A DNA stretch of 64,000 nucleotides from Peptoniphilus grossensis ph5. Its GTDB lineage: Bacteria; Bacillota; Clostridia; Tissierellales; Peptoniphilaceae. Positions 35,602 to 44,724 of this stretch are shown here, one piece after another. Numbering within the stretch: position 1 is the first letter of the stretch; the number at the start of each line of letters is the position of its first letter. Both the position numbers and the translations under genes were made by a program. The DNA is taken from contig NZ_HE978567.1 in the NCBI RefSeq assembly GCF_000311825.1, forward strand, positions 127,392 through 191,391, read 5' to 3'. The notes beneath the pieces are model-generated. The model had not been told where the DNA came from. It did not search any database and was given only the letters and a program-made list of their open reading frames with translations.

Positions 35602-36234
35602 TTATTTAGTCATTTTAGTAGTGCTTTTAATTCTAACAGTTCCCTTCTTAGGTCCTGGAATAGCACCCTTAACTAAAATTAAATTTTTATCTGTATCTAT
35701 TCTAACAATTTCAAGGTTTTGAACAGTAACTCTTTCGTTACCCATTTTTCCAGCCATTCTGTGGTTTTTGAATACTTTTCCTGGATAAGAAGCAGCACCC
35801 ATACCACCTGGCATTCTGTGGAACTTAGAACCGTGAGTTTCTCTACCACGACCGAAGTTGTGGCGTTTAATAATACCAGCAGTTCCTTTACCCTTTGAAG
35901 TACCGATAACATCAACATGTTCTCCAACTTCAAATAAATCTACCTTTATTTCATCGCCAAGATTGTAAGACTCAACATCATCAGTTCTAAATTCAGAAAG
36001 ATGTTTTCTATATCCTACGCCTGCCTTGTCGAAATGTCCCTTCTCAGGTTTGTTAAGTTTCTTTTCCTTAACTTCATGTGTTGCAACTTGGATAGCATTG
36101 TAACCATCGCTTTCAATAGTTTTCTTTTGCACAACAACATTTGGTTCTACTTCAATAACTGAGACAGGAGTGACAATACCCTCTTCATCAAAAATTTGGG
36201 TCATGCCAATTTTTTTACCTACTAAATATTTCAT
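35602..36234 (-). CDS. rplC: 50S ribosomal protein L3
   Basis: A 210-aa early-assembly protein: [18 protein letters not shown] and [20 protein letters not shown] are landmark segments. Good RBS (GGAGG). Confidence 0.99.
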   Translation of the reverse strand: MKYLVGKKIGMTQIFDEEGIVTPVSVIEVEPNVVVQKKTIESDGYNAIQVATHEVKEKKLNKPEKGHFDKAGVGYRKHLSEFRTDDVESYNLGDEIKVDLFEVGEHVDVIGTSKGKGTAGIIKRHNFGRGRETHGSKFHRMPGGMGAASYPGKVFKNHRMAGKMGNERVTVQNLEIVRIDTDKNLILVKGAIPGPKKGTVRIKSTTKMTK

Positions 36235-36292
36235 GTTGCACCTCCTAATATTTACAGCGGACTTCTATTTAGAAGTCATATAAAGCAAAGTT

Positions 36293-36610
36293 TTAAAGTT
36301 TAATTTCTATATCTACACCAGCTGGTAGATTTAACTTCATAAGTGAATCTACAGTCTTTTGTGTAGGATTAAGTATATCAATTAGACGCTTGTGAGTTCT
36401 TTGCTCAAATTGTTCTCTTGAATCCTTATACTTGTGTACAGCTCTTATAATTGTGATGATTTCCTTTTCTGTTGGAAGAGGAATTGGTCCAGAAACTTCT
36501 GCACCGCTCTTTTTAGCAGCATCAACAATTCTTAGTGCTGAATTATCAAGTAATTCGTGATCATAAGCTTTAAGTTTAATTCTGATTTTTTGTTTGCCTT
36601 TGTTAGACAT
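36293..36610 (-). CDS. rpsJ: 30S ribosomal protein S10
   Basis: A 105-aa protein (NusE), first gene of the S10 operon. [18 protein letters not shown] and [20 protein letters not shown] are typical. The C-terminal [16 protein letters not shown] is conserved. It also acts in antitermination with NusB. It follows a leader of about 200 nt. Confidence 0.99.
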   Translation of the reverse strand: MSNKGKQKIRIKLKAYDHELLDNSALRIVDAAKKSGAEVSGPIPLPTEKEIITIIRAVHKYKDSREQFEQRTHKRLIDILNPTQKTVDSLMKLNLPAGVDIEIKL

Positions 36611-36813
36611 ATTTACCTCCTATTCGCTAAAGCCTTACTTGCGAATGGGGTTATCGATAAACGCACCCTTGTGTATCAAGTGGCCCGTCTGAAAAAAATA
36701 ACCCGCGCCCAAGTCCAGCTTGGACTTCTCTGTCATAATTACCTCGAAACTCCTTTTTTTCAACAAAATCTCAAGCAACTTATGACTTCATCGCAACTTT
36801 CTTTTTTAAACGC
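36611..36813 (-). promoter_or_regulatory. Structured S10-operon leader
   Basis: Several stems are visible: AAGTCCA/TGGACTT (36711-36727, loop of 3), GGGTTAT/ATAACCC (36648-36654 with 36698-36704) and ATTCGC/GCGAAT (36622-36646) close to the rpsJ ribosome-binding site (36616-36620). It is GC-rich compared with its surroundings. The layout fits an autoregulatory leader, though no known family is assigned. Confidence 0.55.
36635..36736 (-). CDS. 33-codon ORF in the S10 leader
   Basis: ATG at 36736 with GAGGT four bases away, TAA at 36635-36637, 33 aa. The start is MTEKSKLDLGAGYFF and the end FIDNPIRK. It might be translated, but the sequence also contributes to long stems, and codon use (GCG, GGG, CTG) is unlike neighbouring genes, so it may be RNA structure that happens to be open. 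Confidence 0.35.
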   Translation of the reverse strand: MTEKSKLDLGAGYFFQTGHLIHKGAFIDNPIRK

Positions 36814-36819
36814 TCTGGT

Positions 36820-36848
36820 ATTATATAACAAATAAAGCCACTTGTAAA
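36820..36848 (-). promoter_or_regulatory. Promoter of the S10 superoperon
   Basis: TTTACA (36843-36848), 17-base spacer, TATAAT (36820-36825) on the minus strand. The predicted 5' UTR is about 200 nt. Confidence 0.85.
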
Positions 36849-37056
36849 GGAAATTTACACATTTTTTTAAAATTTTTTTAAAAAATTTTATTTTTCTCTT
36901 AGACAAATTTTTTCTTCAAAAAAATAAATTATTTTGCTAGAAAAATTTCCTTAGACAAAAATTTTTACAAATTTTTATTTTTTTCTATTATATATAAATA
37001 AAGAGCCTTAAAAATTTTCCCATAAAAAATATACACTTTCAAAAATCCAAGACATC
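36849..37056. other. A/T-rich spacer between the S10 promoter and ahpF
   Basis: About 208 bases almost entirely A/T. It contains runs of A and T and a twice-repeated TTAGACAAA (about 36899 and 36951), possibly UP-element-like DNA for the strong S10 promoter. No ORF or RNA is visible. Confidence 0.5.
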
Positions 37057-37088
37057 AAAAAAGAAGTAGGTCGCCCCTACTTCTTTTT
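37057..37088. terminator. Bidirectional terminator after ahpF
   Basis: AAAAAGAAGTAGG and CCTACTTCTTTTT form a 13-bp stem with a five-base loop. T-runs on both strands. It starts right after the ahpF stop. Confidence 0.92.
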
Positions 37089-37098
37089 AATAGAAACT

Positions 37099-38622
37099 TC
37101 AATTTCCCTTAGTCATTAAATAATTGTAGGCACCAAGGGCTGCTGTCGCACCTGATCCCTCTGCAATTACAATTTGTTTGAAGGCTGAGTTAGTGCAGTC
37201 CCCTGCCCCATAAATTCCTTCAAGATTTGTTGCTCCAAATTCATTTACAATTATTTCACCGCGAGGATTCTTTTTAACATTGTCAAGCCATTCTGTCATT
37301 GGCACAAGTCCAACTTGAATAAAGCATCCGTCAGTGGCTTCTTCTATAACTTGTCCAGAGACCCTGTCCTTGTAGGTGATTTTTTCAAGAAACTTTTCCC
37401 CACTTAAGGCTTGAGTTTCTGCATTAGTAACTATTTTTACATTTTTAAATCCCCTAAGCTTGTCTTGGAGAAGCTTATCTGCCTTTAATTCAGGCAAAAA
37501 TTCTAGGACTAGGACTTCTCTTGCTATGCTGGCAAGGTCTATGGCTGCTTCTATGCCAGAGTTTCCTCCACCAATTACTGTAACCTTCTTGCCTCTAAAT
37601 AGTGGTCCATCACAGTGAGTACAGTAGGCGACGCCCTTGTTCCTAAATTCAATTTCTCCAGGAATGCCAATGAGCCTCCACTTAGCACCTGTAGCTATAA
37701 CAATAGTCCTTGCGAAGAGATTTCCCTTATCTGTTAGGATCTTTAACTTCTCGTCTCTCTCTATGCCTGTAACTGATAGTCCTTCAATGACTTCTACCTT
37801 GTACTTGTCAAGATGTGCCTTGACATCCTCCATATACTTGGGACCCTCTGTGTAGGCTATGCCCGTAATATTTTCTATGGCAAGAGTTTCCTTTACTTGA
37901 CCGCCAAATTCCTCGGCTACAAGGGCAGTTGTTATCCCTTTTCTCGCTGCATAGATGGCTGCTGTCGCCCCACCAGGGCCTCCACCTATTACCAGACAGT
38001 CATAAATAGGTTTTTCTTCAAGCCTTAGGTCAACTTCTTCCTTCTTTATCTTATTTAAGATTTCATTTAAGGAAATTTTTCCTCTGTTAAAGATTTCTCC
38101 ATTTACATAAGTTGTTGGCACTGCAAGTACACCAAGGTCTTCAACATAGTCAGTGAAGACAGACCCGTCCACCATTGTGTGGGAGATCTTTGGGTTTATG
38201 ACTGCCATAATATTTAGGGACTGAACTACTTCAGGGCAGTTGTGGCAAGATAGGCTGACCATGGTTTCGAAATTCATTTCATCCTCTATTGCCATAATCC
38301 TTTCCCTAGTCTTGTCATCAATCTTGGGTGGGCGACCCCCAACTTGTAGGATGGCAAGTATAAAGGACTCAAACTCGTGTCCAAGGGGTATGCCTGCAAA
38401 ATTGATTCCACTACTACTATCTGATGAAAGGCTAAAGCTTGGCTTAAACTTTAGTTCCTCCTCCTTTATTTTTATTTTGTCAGAAAGTCCCCCTAGCTCA
38501 TCTAAGAACTTTTTTAAGTCCCTTGAATTTTCTGTATCATCAAGGTCTACTGAAATTACAACTTCCTTTTCAAGAAGCTTAAAATATTCAGCAACCTGAT
38601 TTTTTAAACTTTGATCTAACAT
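37099..38622 (-). CDS. ahpF: Alkyl hydroperoxide reductase subunit F (NADH-peroxiredoxin reductase)
   Basis: A 507-aa flavoprotein that passes electrons from NADH to AhpC. The N-terminal double thioredoxin fold has CHNC at 126-129; the FAD motif VIGGGPGGATAA starts near 211; the TrxR-type disulfide CTHC is at 334-337 and the second nucleotide motif VIGGGNSG follows. The ATG at 38622 overlaps the ahpC stop in TAATG, so translation is coupled; an upstream start inside ahpC is rejected. Confidence 0.95.
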   Translation of the reverse strand: MLDQSLKNQVAEYFKLLEKEVVISVDLDDTENSRDLKKFLDELGGLSDKIKIKEEELKFKPSFSLSSDSSSGINFAGIPLGHEFESFILAILQVGGRPPKIDDKTRERIMAIEDEMNFETMVSLSCHNCPEVVQSLNIMAVINPKISHTMVDGSVFTDYVEDLGVLAVPTTYVNGEIFNRGKISLNEILNKIKKEEVDLRLEEKPIYDCLVIGGGPGGATAAIYAARKGITTALVAEEFGGQVKETLAIENITGIAYTEGPKYMEDVKAHLDKYKVEVIEGLSVTGIERDEKLKILTDKGNLFARTIVIATGAKWRLIGIPGEIEFRNKGVAYCTHCDGPLFRGKKVTVIGGGNSGIEAAIDLASIAREVLVLEFLPELKADKLLQDKLRGFKNVKIVTNAETQALSGEKFLEKITYKDRVSGQVIEEATDGCFIQVGLVPMTEWLDNVKKNPRGEIIVNEFGATNLEGIYGAGDCTNSAFKQIVIAEGSGATAALGAYNYLMTKGN

Positions 38623-39191
38623 TAGATCTTGCCAACTAGGTCTAGTCCTGGAGTTAAAGTCTTGCCAGATTGCTTCCATTTTGCTGGACATACTTGGCCA
38701 GGATTGTTTCTTACAAATTGTCCTGCGCGAATCTTGTCAATAACTTGACTTGCATCACGGCCAATGCCATCTGCATTGATTTCCAAAGTTTGGATCACTC
38801 CATCTGGATCAATTATAAAAGTAGCCCTTTGTGCAAGGCCTGCTTCTTCATCAAGGACATCAAAGTCCCTTGCAATTGACTTGTGGGGGTCAGCCAGCAT
38901 TGTGAACTCAAGCTTACTAATAGCTTCAGAGTGGTCATGCCATGCCTTGTGAACGAAGTGAGTGTCAGTTGACATAGAGTAAACTTCAGCTCCAAGTTCC
39001 TTTAACTTTCCATATTGTTCTTGCATGTCTTCAAGTTCAGTTGGACATACAAAAGTAAAATCAGCAGGGTAGAACATTAAAACTGTCCACTTGCCTTCAA
39101 GGTCCTTGTTAGAAACCTCTACAAACTCTTCCTTGCTAGGGGCATAGCCCATAGTTTTAAACTCAGGTATTTTCTTTCCAATTTGTGACAT
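38622..39191 (-). CDS. ahpC: Peroxiredoxin AhpC
   Basis: A 189-aa typical 2-Cys peroxiredoxin that reduces H2O2 and organic peroxides. Peroxidatic cysteine in FTFVCPTEL (about C50) and resolving cysteine in GQVCPAKWK near the C-terminus. It forms a two-gene operon with ahpF. A palindrome 30 bases upstream could be an operator. RBS AAGGAGG. Confidence 0.96.
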   Translation of the reverse strand: MSQIGKKIPEFKTMGYAPSKEEFVEVSNKDLEGKWTVLMFYPADFTFVCPTELEDMQEQYGKLKELGAEVYSMSTDTHFVHKAWHDHSEAISKLEFTMLADPHKSIARDFDVLDEEAGLAQRATFIIDPDGVIQTLEINADGIGRDASQVIDKIRAGQFVRNNPGQVCPAKWKQSGKTLTPGLDLVGKI

Positions 39192-39220
39192 ATTGTCCTC
39201 CTTATATTTTTAAAGTTTAT

Positions 39221-39237
39221 TTGATATTCTCTATCAA
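39221..39237. promoter_or_regulatory. Palindrome upstream of ahpC
   Basis: TTGATA-N5-TATCAA, a perfect 6-bp inverted repeat, 30 bases upstream of ahpC. It differs from the PerR box (TTATAATNATTATAA) and from the Fur box. A nearby CCCGGG and T-rich stretch adds structure. Candidate redox operator. Confidence 0.35.
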
Positions 39238-39306
39238 TTTATCTATACCCGCAAAAACCCGGGATTTTTAAATATATAATCTTTTTAATCTTAAATCCCC
39301 CTGTAT

Positions 39307-39339
39307 AATAAAAAAAAGAAGTATGACCTCCATACTTCT
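39307..39339 (-). terminator. Terminator of the ABC transporter operon
   Basis: AGAAGTATG/CATACTTCT, five-base loop, seven T's on the minus strand. It is 16 bases after the ATPase stop. Confidence 0.9.
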
Positions 39340-39354
39340 CTTCCACTATATTTT

Positions 39355-40155
39355 CTACTTTAAATTTTCATCTTCTATGCCAAGAGGAATTATACTCTCG
39401 TAAGCTTTGCCAGCCACAGAAATTTTTTCTATCTTCACCTCAACAGAAAAAGATTTTTTCAAGTTCTCTCCATTTAAAACTTCTCTCGACTCTCCAAACT
39501 TATAAGTTTTGTCGTAACTTAATAGAAGACATTTGTTAGAAATTTTTAGGGCGTGGTCTGGATAGTGGGTGTTCATGACAATAATCACCCCACTTGCGGA
39601 AAGTTTTTTTATCAAATCTAAAATAATAATTTGGTTTTTGTAGTCAAGGCCACTTTCTGGCTCGTCTAAAATAATTATTTTTGGCTCCTTGACAAGGCTT
39701 CTGGCTATTAAAAGCATTTGCAGCTCTCCACCACTCATTTCATTGGCAAGCTTGTCTGCAAGATGGTCTATCCCTATCATCTTCATGACTTCCCTCGCCC
39801 TCTCAATTTCTCTTTGACTAGGCCTTTCAAAAATATTTAAGGATGAAGTTGAGCCAAAGAGGACCATTTCAAGTCCAGTGTAGGAAAAGGAAAAATTCCT
39901 CTTTTGTGGAATGTAGGAAATTTTTGACCAGACTTCTCTTTCCTTCATGGCAGAAATATTTTTGCCATCAATAAAAGTCTCGCCCCTAGTCCAAGGAAGA
40001 AGTCCCGTCAAACACTTTATGAGAGTTGTCTTTCCCACTCCATTGGGTCCAAGAATTGAAAGGACATCACCATCACCTAGAGAAAAATTTATGTCCCTTA
40101 AAATATAGTCTGTCTTTTTAAATTTAAAAAATCCCTTGGAAACTTCTAATTTCAT
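39355..40155 (-). CDS. FecE/FhuC-type ABC transporter ATPase
   Basis: A 266-aa ATPase that powers uptake of an iron complex or cobalamin. Walker A GPNGVGKTT (about 35-43), signature MSGGELQMLLIARSLV, Walker B IIILDEPESGLD and the H-loop histidine (NTHYPDH) are intact. It overlaps the permease gene by 4 nt (ATGA), so translation is coupled. Confidence 0.92.
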   Translation of the reverse strand: MKLEVSKGFFKFKKTDYILRDINFSLGDGDVLSILGPNGVGKTTLIKCLTGLLPWTRGETFIDGKNISAMKEREVWSKISYIPQKRNFSFSYTGLEMVLFGSTSSLNIFERPSQREIERAREVMKMIGIDHLADKLANEMSGGELQMLLIARSLVKEPKIIILDEPESGLDYKNQIIILDLIKKLSASGVIIVMNTHYPDHALKISNKCLLLSYDKTYKFGESREVLNGENLKKSFSVEVKIEKISVAGKAYESIIPLGIEDENLK

Positions 40156-41180
40156 TTGAATATTCCTCCAGACCTTCTCATGAGCATTATAAAAATTGGC
40201 GCCCCAATAATTGCAGTGAGAACTGAAATTGGAAGCTCAATTACAGAAACTGTCCTTGATAGGGCTTCAATTAAGACCATAAAGCCTGCACCAAAGCTTA
40301 TGCCAAAGGGCAGAGTGTAAAGATTATTTGCCCCAATGAGCATCCTAACGAGATGGGGAATGATAAGGCCAATCCAACCAATTTGCCCGCAAATGGAGAC
40401 GCTAGATGCAGTGATTATTGTTGAGGCCAGTATAAAAATAAATCTTGTCCTCTTAACATTTACGCCCAGAGACCTTGCCTCTTCCTCTGATAGGGAAAGG
40501 AGATTTAAACTCCAGCTCATCTTATAAATTACAAAAATAGAAATTATAATGAGAGGCCCTGCCAAGACTAGGTTCTTGTAAGAAGTCCTGCCAAAGGAAC
40601 CCATTAGCCAATAAGTAATTTGTGGCAGCTTGTCCATGGGGTCAGCTGTGTATTTTAATAGGGAGCTAAAGGCATTGGCAAGAGAGGATACAATAATCCC
40701 AGCCAAGACTAGCATGACAATGGAAGACTCATCTCTCCTCACGAGATTTATGGTGATAAAAATTGAAATGAGACCAGTAACAAGGGCAATGATTTGAATG
40801 CCCATAGTGTCAAGAGAAAGTAAAATCCCAATAATTGCCCCAAGGCTTGAGGCACTTGTCACTCCTAAAATATCTGGTGTTGCCAGTGGATTTGAAAAGA
40901 TAGCTTGAAAGGCAATGCCTGCCACAGTAAGACCTGCACCCACTATTAGGGCAGTGAGAATCCTTGGCAACCTTATCTTAAAAATTAAGGACTCCATCAT
41001 AGGGTCCAAATCTCTTCTTAATATGTAATTTTTAAATAAATTTATTATTTCAGAAATATTTACCTTCATCCTGCCCATAGAAAGTGCAAGAAGTGCACAG
41101 ACTAGGGGAAGAATGAATAAAATAAGATACACAGAGAGACGGAGTTTCCCGTCATCTCTAGTGCAATATTTTTTTATCAT
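40152..41180 (-). CDS. FecCD/BtuC-type ABC permease
   Basis: A 342-aa permease with about 8-10 membrane helices, including KIRLPRILTALIVGAGLTVAG and the RSLGVNVKR cytoplasmic loop, the FecCD landmarks. GWIGLIIPHLVRMLIG is also typical. Overlaps both neighbours by 4 nt. Iron-chelate or cobalamin substrate; not resolved by sequence. Confidence 0.93.
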   Translation of the reverse strand: MIKKYCTRDDGKLRLSVYLILFILPLVCALLALSMGRMKVNISEIINLFKNYILRRDLDPMMESLIFKIRLPRILTALIVGAGLTVAGIAFQAIFSNPLATPDILGVTSASSLGAIIGILLSLDTMGIQIIALVTGLISIFITINLVRRDESSIVMLVLAGIIVSSLANAFSSLLKYTADPMDKLPQITYWLMGSFGRTSYKNLVLAGPLIIISIFVIYKMSWSLNLLSLSEEEARSLGVNVKRTRFIFILASTIITASSVSICGQIGWIGLIIPHLVRMLIGANNLYTLPFGISFGAGFMVLIEALSRTVSVIELPISVLTAIIGAPIFIMLMRRSGGIFK

Positions 41181-42340
41181 ATATTAAACATATCCTCGAT
41201 TTGTTCATCAGTAAGTTCATAATTGTACCATTTTTGATAGTAGTCTTTAATAACTTTCTTTAAGTCGTAGTCCTTAAAGGCATCTGGATAAGTTTCGCTA
41301 GCTAGCCATGCAAGAACAAGTGGAGCGTCTGGGTTTGGTGTTAGCCAGTTCCACATGCCAAGCTTTGAGTTGTAAACTCTCTTGTCCATAACAGATTTTA
41401 AGTTAGAAAAATCAAAACCCTCTACAGAATTGTTGTAGACATCTTCAGTCTTAATATTTAAAAGGCCAGGTCCATCAAGATAAAATACATCTGGGTTCCA
41501 AGAATAAATTTGTTCAACATTTACCTTGGCATAGCCCTTTGCTTCTTCAGCCACATTTTTTACCTTTAGTCTCTTTAGCCAGAAGTCGCCAAAAGTTCCC
41601 TTGCCGGCAACAATTGGAGTGCCCTCTTGATACTTCCAAAGGATCATGCCGCTAGGTCTTTTTTCATCAGGGACTTTCGCAATTCTTTCTTCAACATCCT
41701 TAACAATATCATCGCCAGCTGCTAAAAAATTATCCATCTTTCCCTTTTCGCCAAAGACATCTTCAAGAAGCTTTAGCCACTCTCCATACCTATTTATTGG
41801 GTCAGCAGGAGTGTCTGCTCCCATAGTTGCAAAGCCAATACATGGTACTCCAGTCTTAGATAGCTTTTCGTATCTATCTTGGTTTTTTGCATTGTAGAAA
41901 ATTACATCTGGCTTTAACTTCATAATTTCTTCCACATTGATGTCTGATTGACCTTGAACAGTGTTAGTGGCATCTAAAAGTTCTGGTGCCATGTCCTTTA
42001 AAACTGTTTCAGAAATAACTTGCTTTAAGGATCCAGCATAGCCCACAATGTAAGGAGCCTTGCCTTCATTGTATGCCATGTAAGTTGAAAGAATTGGCAC
42101 TTGGTCAATTACAATCTTTTCAATTTTATTTGGCACCTCAACTTCGTGACCTGCGTGGTCGGTTACTATGTGACTTCCAGCCTCATCTTTTGTAGCAACT
42201 TTTTCCTCGCTAGAAACATTATTTGTTCCTGCATTTTTTTCTTCGCTATCTTCTTTTTTACCGCATCCGCCTAAAATTCCTGCCATCATAATAAAAACTA
42301 AGAGCAGGCTTAGGATCTTTTTAAACTTTAAATTTTTCAT
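41177..42340 (-). CDS. Iron-complex/cobalamin-type substrate-binding lipoprotein
   Basis: A 387-aa lipoprotein. Signal peptide with lipobox GILGGC (Cys26), Ser/Asn/Glu linker, then a helical-backbone binding protein with two lobes: VTDHAGHEVEVPNKIEKIV starts lobe 1; EIMKLKPDVIFYNA and WNPDVFYLDG mark the paired lobe ends. DHAGHEVEVP-type starts are common in Fe3+ siderophore/haem or metal-binding proteins. First gene of a three-gene operon; a TATAAT is visible at about 42401 on the minus strand, -35 unclear. Confidence 0.9.
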   Translation of the reverse strand: MKNLKFKKILSLLLVFIMMAGILGGCGKKEDSEEKNAGTNNVSSEEKVATKDEAGSHIVTDHAGHEVEVPNKIEKIVIDQVPILSTYMAYNEGKAPYIVGYAGSLKQVISETVLKDMAPELLDATNTVQGQSDINVEEIMKLKPDVIFYNAKNQDRYEKLSKTGVPCIGFATMGADTPADPINRYGEWLKLLEDVFGEKGKMDNFLAAGDDIVKDVEERIAKVPDEKRPSGMILWKYQEGTPIVAGKGTFGDFWLKRLKVKNVAEEAKGYAKVNVEQIYSWNPDVFYLDGPGLLNIKTEDVYNNSVEGFDFSNLKSVMDKRVYNSKLGMWNWLTPNPDAPLVLAWLASETYPDAFKDYDLKKVIKDYYQKWYNYELTDEQIEDMFNI

Positions 42341-42490
42341 TTTTTCTTCCTTTCTTTATAAAATTAATTATTTTAAAACAAATAACCCTCTATATATTAT
42401 AATACAGATAGAAAATTTTTTAAGTAATTTATGAAATAAAATAATTTCATTAAATCTAGGACTGTTAAATACTTTAATCATTTTGGGGTA

Positions 42491-42499
42491 TGATATAAT
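42491..42499 (+). promoter_or_regulatory. Extended -10 promoter of the etfBA pair
   Basis: TGATATAAT, an extended -10 with TG-N-TATAAT, 35 bases upstream of etfB. The -35 (ACTTTA-like) is weak. Confidence 0.55.
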
Positions 42500-42533
42500 T
42501 ATGATGAATAATTAATAAATTTTAGGAGGAACT

Positions 42534-43331
42534 ATGAAAATATTATTATTGATGAAAACTGTTCCTGACACAACTAATGCGAGAATCGATCCAGAAACTA
42601 ATAACTTAATTAGAGATGGAATTAAAACTATAATAAATCCATCTGACCTATGCGGATTGAAATTTGCATTAAATATATCAGAACAAGTAGAAGAAGATGT
42701 TGAGATTGATGTCCTAACTATGGGCCCACCATCTGCAGAAAAATATTTGCGTGAATGTATCCAAATGGGTGCAGAAGAAGCCTATCTATTGGCAGGACTT
42801 GAATTTAAGGGTTCTGACACAATAGCAACTTCCTACGCCCTAGCTGAAGCAGCAAAATCCATTGGAGACTACGACATAATCTTTACTGGCGATCAAACTA
42901 TGGACGGCGACACTGGACAAGTTGGCCCACAAGTTGCAGAAAGACTTGGCATGAACCAAGTGACTTATGTCTCAGACATTAACTATGTAGACGGCGAATT
43001 TGAAGTTAAGAGAAATATTGGCACAGGCATTGAAACTATAAAACTTTCCACACCTTTTGTGGCATCTGCACTTAAGGGCTCTGTAAATAAACCTTCAAAA
43101 TTTGCCCTAAAAAGAAGCGCCATTGCAAAAGAAAAAGAAATTCACGAAATGACTCCATCATCTCTTGGACTTGACCTTGAAAAACTTGGACAAAAGGGAT
43201 CTCTTACAATTGTAAAAGATTTGTCTGCTCCAAGAAAATCCGAAGCAGGAAACCTTATTGACAAGGGCTCTGCCAAAGAAAATATAGAAGAAGTCATAAA
43301 GATCTTAGAAGATAAGAAAATATTAGTGTAG
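42534..43331 (+). CDS. etfB: Electron transfer flavoprotein beta subunit (pair 1)
   Basis: A 265-aa subunit that binds AMP or FAD. KTVPDTTNARIDPETNNLIR, GMNQVTYVSD and the ANKPSKF-like VNKPSKFALKRS segment are typical. It begins right after a promoter and is followed by etfA with 8 bases between. No dehydrogenase gene is attached, so it may serve dehydrogenases elsewhere. RBS AGGAGG. Confidence 0.95.
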   Translation: MKILLLMKTVPDTTNARIDPETNNLIRDGIKTIINPSDLCGLKFALNISEQVEEDVEIDVLTMGPPSAEKYLRECIQMGAEEAYLLAGLEFKGSDTIATSYALAEAAKSIGDYDIIFTGDQTMDGDTGQVGPQVAERLGMNQVTYVSDINYVDGEFEVKRNIGTGIETIKLSTPFVASALKGSVNKPSKFALKRSAIAKEKEIHEMTPSSLGLDLEKLGQKGSLTIVKDLSAPRKSEAGNLIDKGSAKENIEEVIKILEDKKILV

Positions 43332-43339
43332 GTGATAAA

Positions 43340-44335
43340 ATGAAAAAAGGAAATATTTGGGTAGTAAACGAAGCTTCAGAAGGTTCACTTTCACTTATTA
43401 CTAAAGAAACTATGTCAAAGGCAAGAGAACTTTCTGATGAATTAAATAAAGAACTTGTAGCTATTGAAATTGGCTACAAAAATGAAGAGCTTGCAAAGGA
43501 ATCAGGCTACTACGGTGCCGACAAGGTAATCAAAGTAGATGACGAACTTTTAGAAAATTACAATACCTTAGCCTATGCAAAAGTTTTGGAAGCCCTAATG
43601 GAAAAATACGATCCAGCAATAGTCATGCTGCCAGCCAGCCACAATGGTCGTGACTTGGCAGGTAGAGTTTCAGCAAGAAGACATGTTGGCCTTGTTGCCG
43701 ATTGTTCATCAGTTGAACTAACAGAAGATAAGGCCGACATCAAATGGATAAGACCATCCTTTGACGGAAAATTATTCTGCGATGTAAGAATTTTATCTGA
43801 AACAATGATGGCAACTATTGGAAGAGGCTCTTTCGTAGAAGCTCCTCGCGACGAAAAAAGAGAAGTTGAAATAATAAAAGAAGAAGCTGGACTAAGTGAA
43901 GAAGATGTTAAGACAAAATTCATTGATTTTGAAAAAGCTGACATCAATCCACTTCTCGATAAACTTCTTAATTCAAAGGTAGTTGTATCTGGCGGCAGAG
44001 GACTTGGCGGCCCAGAAAACTGGCACCTAGTAGAAGAACTTGCAGACGCCCTTGGCGGTGCTGTTGGAGCAACTAAAGCTGTAACAGACCTTGGCTGGTG
44101 CGACAAAGACCTACAAGTTGGTGTAACTGGTGTCCAAGTAAAACCAGACCTATACATTGCCCTTGGCATCTCTGGAGCCATCCAACACACAAAGGGCATG
44201 GAAAATTCTGCAACAATTATTGCCATCAACAATGACCCAGATGCAACAATCTTTAACACAGCATCCTACGGAATAGTTGACGATTTATTTAACATAGTTC
44301 CAGACTTAATAGAAGAAATAAAAAATAGAAAATAA
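43340..44335 (+). CDS. etfA: Electron transfer flavoprotein alpha subunit (pair 1)
   Basis: A 331-aa subunit. The FAD-binding C-terminal domain includes VVSGGRGLGGPENWHLVEEL, GATKAVTDLGW and the ALGISGAIQHTKGMENSATI signature. It passes electrons from acyl-CoA or 2-hydroxyacid dehydrogenases. It is cotranscribed with etfB, and a strong terminator follows. Confidence 0.95.
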   Translation: MKKGNIWVVNEASEGSLSLITKETMSKARELSDELNKELVAIEIGYKNEELAKESGYYGADKVIKVDDELLENYNTLAYAKVLEALMEKYDPAIVMLPASHNGRDLAGRVSARRHVGLVADCSSVELTEDKADIKWIRPSFDGKLFCDVRILSETMMATIGRGSFVEAPRDEKREVEIIKEEAGLSEEDVKTKFIDFEKADINPLLDKLLNSKVVVSGGRGLGGPENWHLVEELADALGGAVGATKAVTDLGWCDKDLQVGVTGVQVKPDLYIALGISGAIQHTKGMENSATIIAINNDPDATIFNTASYGIVDDLFNIVPDLIEEIKNRK

Positions 44336-44352
44336 AATAATTTAATGATAAG

Positions 44353-44380
44353 AAAAACCGAGACGAGTCTCGGTTTTTTT
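44353..44380 (+). terminator. Terminator of etfBA pair 1
   Basis: AAAAACCGAGAC/GTCTCGGTTTTT with a long T-run. 18 bases after the etfA stop. Confidence 0.93.
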
Positions 44381-44500
44381 GGTTTTCACAGCAAATGCGA
44401 GCGTTAGCGAAGCATGAGCTGATGAAAAATCTTATCCAGCGAAGGAAGACGATGCGACCGAATAGGGAGCATTGTCGAGTGAGTCGGATTTCTTGAAATA
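44381..44500 (+). repeat. Dispersed repeat, copy B
   Basis: About 120 bases beginning GGTTTTCACAGCAAATG and ending GTCGGATTTCTTGAAATA. Its first 63 bases match copy C at about nine positions in ten. It follows a terminator and holds no convincing ORF. Confidence 0.75.
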
Positions 44501-44516
44501 AATTAAATAAAAAAAC

Positions 44517-44550
44517 AAAAAGTAGTCTAAAACCATAAGGCTACTTTTTT
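44517..44550. terminator. Terminator-like hairpin between repeat copies
   Basis: AAAAAGTAGTCT/AGGCTACTTTTT (one G-T), 9-base loop, T-runs on both strands. Similar to the terminator at 19785-19827. Confidence 0.8.
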
Positions 44551-44720
44551 GGTTTCCACAGCAAATGAGAGAGCTAGCGAAGCATGAGCTGATGAAAAAT
44601 CTTATCCATCGAAAATTAAGGAACACAGATTTATCGAAATTTCTTGCAGAAATTTGATCAAGTCTCATCCGTGCAAGCGAATAGAGACCATTGTCGACTA
44701 AGTCGGATATCTTGAAATAA
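44551..44720 (+). repeat. Dispersed repeat, copy C (with insertion)
   Basis: About 170 bases; starts GGTTTCCACAGCAAATG, shares CGAAGCATGAGCTGATG with copy B, then carries about 50 additional bases before rejoining at GCGAATAG...GTCGGATATCTTGAAATA. Faces the lrgB gene. Confidence 0.75.
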
Positions 44721-44724
44721 GTAA

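Noticed and set aside
42341-42480. Fur box upstream of the iron-type ABC operon
   Set aside because: Looked for GATAATGATAATCATTATC-like sequence; only A/T-rich non-palindromic DNA seen.
43573-44259. 228-aa minus ORF opposite etfA
   Set aside because: Antisense shadow of a strongly conserved flavoprotein gene, no RBS.
44432-44668. 78-aa minus ORF across repeat copies B and C
   Set aside because: Spans two repeats and a hairpin; open by chance.
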